The translations under genes and the position numbers were made by a program. Source: a virus. Taken from it: a stretch of DNA of 49,721 nucleotides. The stretch covers positions 1 through 49,721 of IMG/VR virus record IMGVR_UViG_3300042731_005221; one strand, written 5' to 3'. The notes beneath the pieces were generated by a model. That model worked only from the letters and a program-made list of their open reading frames with translations. It had not been told where the DNA came from and ran no database searches. Of the stretch, positions 49,650 to 49,721 are shown piece by piece; the first letter of the stretch is position 1; every line of letters begins with the position of its first letter.

Positions 49650-49721
49650 ATGCAAACCATCGGCTTAATTATATCAACAATTATTGTTATCGCTTGCGGC
49701 GGGCTGTTTGTCGGCGCGATG
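49650..49721 (+). CDS. membrane protein start (3' end outside window)
   Basis: ATG at 49650 after TTGGAGGTGAT. The visible 24 residues are a transmembrane helix (QTIGLIISTIIVIACGGLF). It is the first gene downstream of leader RNA copy 2. Confidence 0.55.
   Translation, partial: MQTIGLIISTIIVIACGGLFVGAM

Noticed and set aside
1-49721. Genes on the minus strand
   Set aside because: Minus-strand open frames lie opposite well-supported + strand genes, lack ribosome binding sites and show no recognisable motifs.
49650-49721. Circular genome closure between the window ends
   Set aside because: Joining the ends gives a short open frame across the junction, but no overlap sequence is present, so closure cannot be supported. 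The order terminase at the end and portal near the start is only suggestive.

Overview
This window is almost certainly part of a tailed double-stranded DNA phage genome (Caudoviricetes) with a contractile tail. The evidence is the tail sheath, tube, tape measure, gpD-like hub, gpV-like spike, gpJ-like and gpI-like baseplate genes. Every supported gene is on the + strand, packed with 1 to 4 base overlaps and strong GGAGG-type ribosome binding sites. The genetic code is standard, with frequent TTG and GTG starts. Overlapping spanin-like genes suggest a host with an outer membrane, but the host cannot be named from the sequence. Both window ends cut through genes.

Layout. 1-3350: small accessory proteins, many with Cys4 zinc motifs, one membrane pair and a PD-(D/E)XK nuclease-like protein. 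3380-13904: portal, minor capsid (Mu gpF-like), prohead protease, scaffold-like protein, major capsid protein with an inserted beta domain, a beta-helix protein and a large LamG-like protein. 13906-17024: connector and tail-completion genes. 17028-29785: sheath, tube, tail chaperone with a programmed -1 frameshift, tape measure, baseplate, and a long repeat fibre ending in a self-cleaving S74 chaperone. 29804-32156: glycosyltransferase and lysis cassette with two reading frames used over the same DNA. 32219-35860: a regulated tract of tiny genes separated by strong RNA hairpins. 35905-39356: recombination module (ERF annealing protein, RecB/Cas4-like exonuclease, HNH nuclease) with a shrunken tRNA-like element. 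39412-41916: replication-type genes under a structured leader RNA. 41913-46198: a type IV CRISPR-Cas effector set. 46244-49721: small genes, terminase subunits, a broken small gene, and a second copy of the structured leader RNA.

The most unusual content is a phage-borne type IV-B-like CRISPR effector operon: Csf1, a Cas11-like small protein, Csf2 (Cas7) and Csf3 (Cas5). It has no visible CRISPR array, Cas6, Cas1 or Cas2. Known IV-B loci usually carry a CysH-like (PAPS reductase family) partner. Here that position is taken by a winged-helix regulator and a radical SAM enzyme with a CX3CX2C cluster motif, in the same overlapping operon. This suggests a ribonucleoprotein coupled to a radical-based modification reaction.

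A second strong signal is an RNA present twice (39461-39543 and 49550-49637). A long terminator stem encloses a small hairpin whose 7-base loop can pair with a segment upstream of the stem, and the U-tract runs straight into the ribosome binding site. The two copies share this architecture but not their stem sequences, which is covariation typical of a real regulatory RNA. Three promoter families (leaderless late-type, GATTG-type, TAAAAT-type) are each repeated and outline a regulatory scheme.
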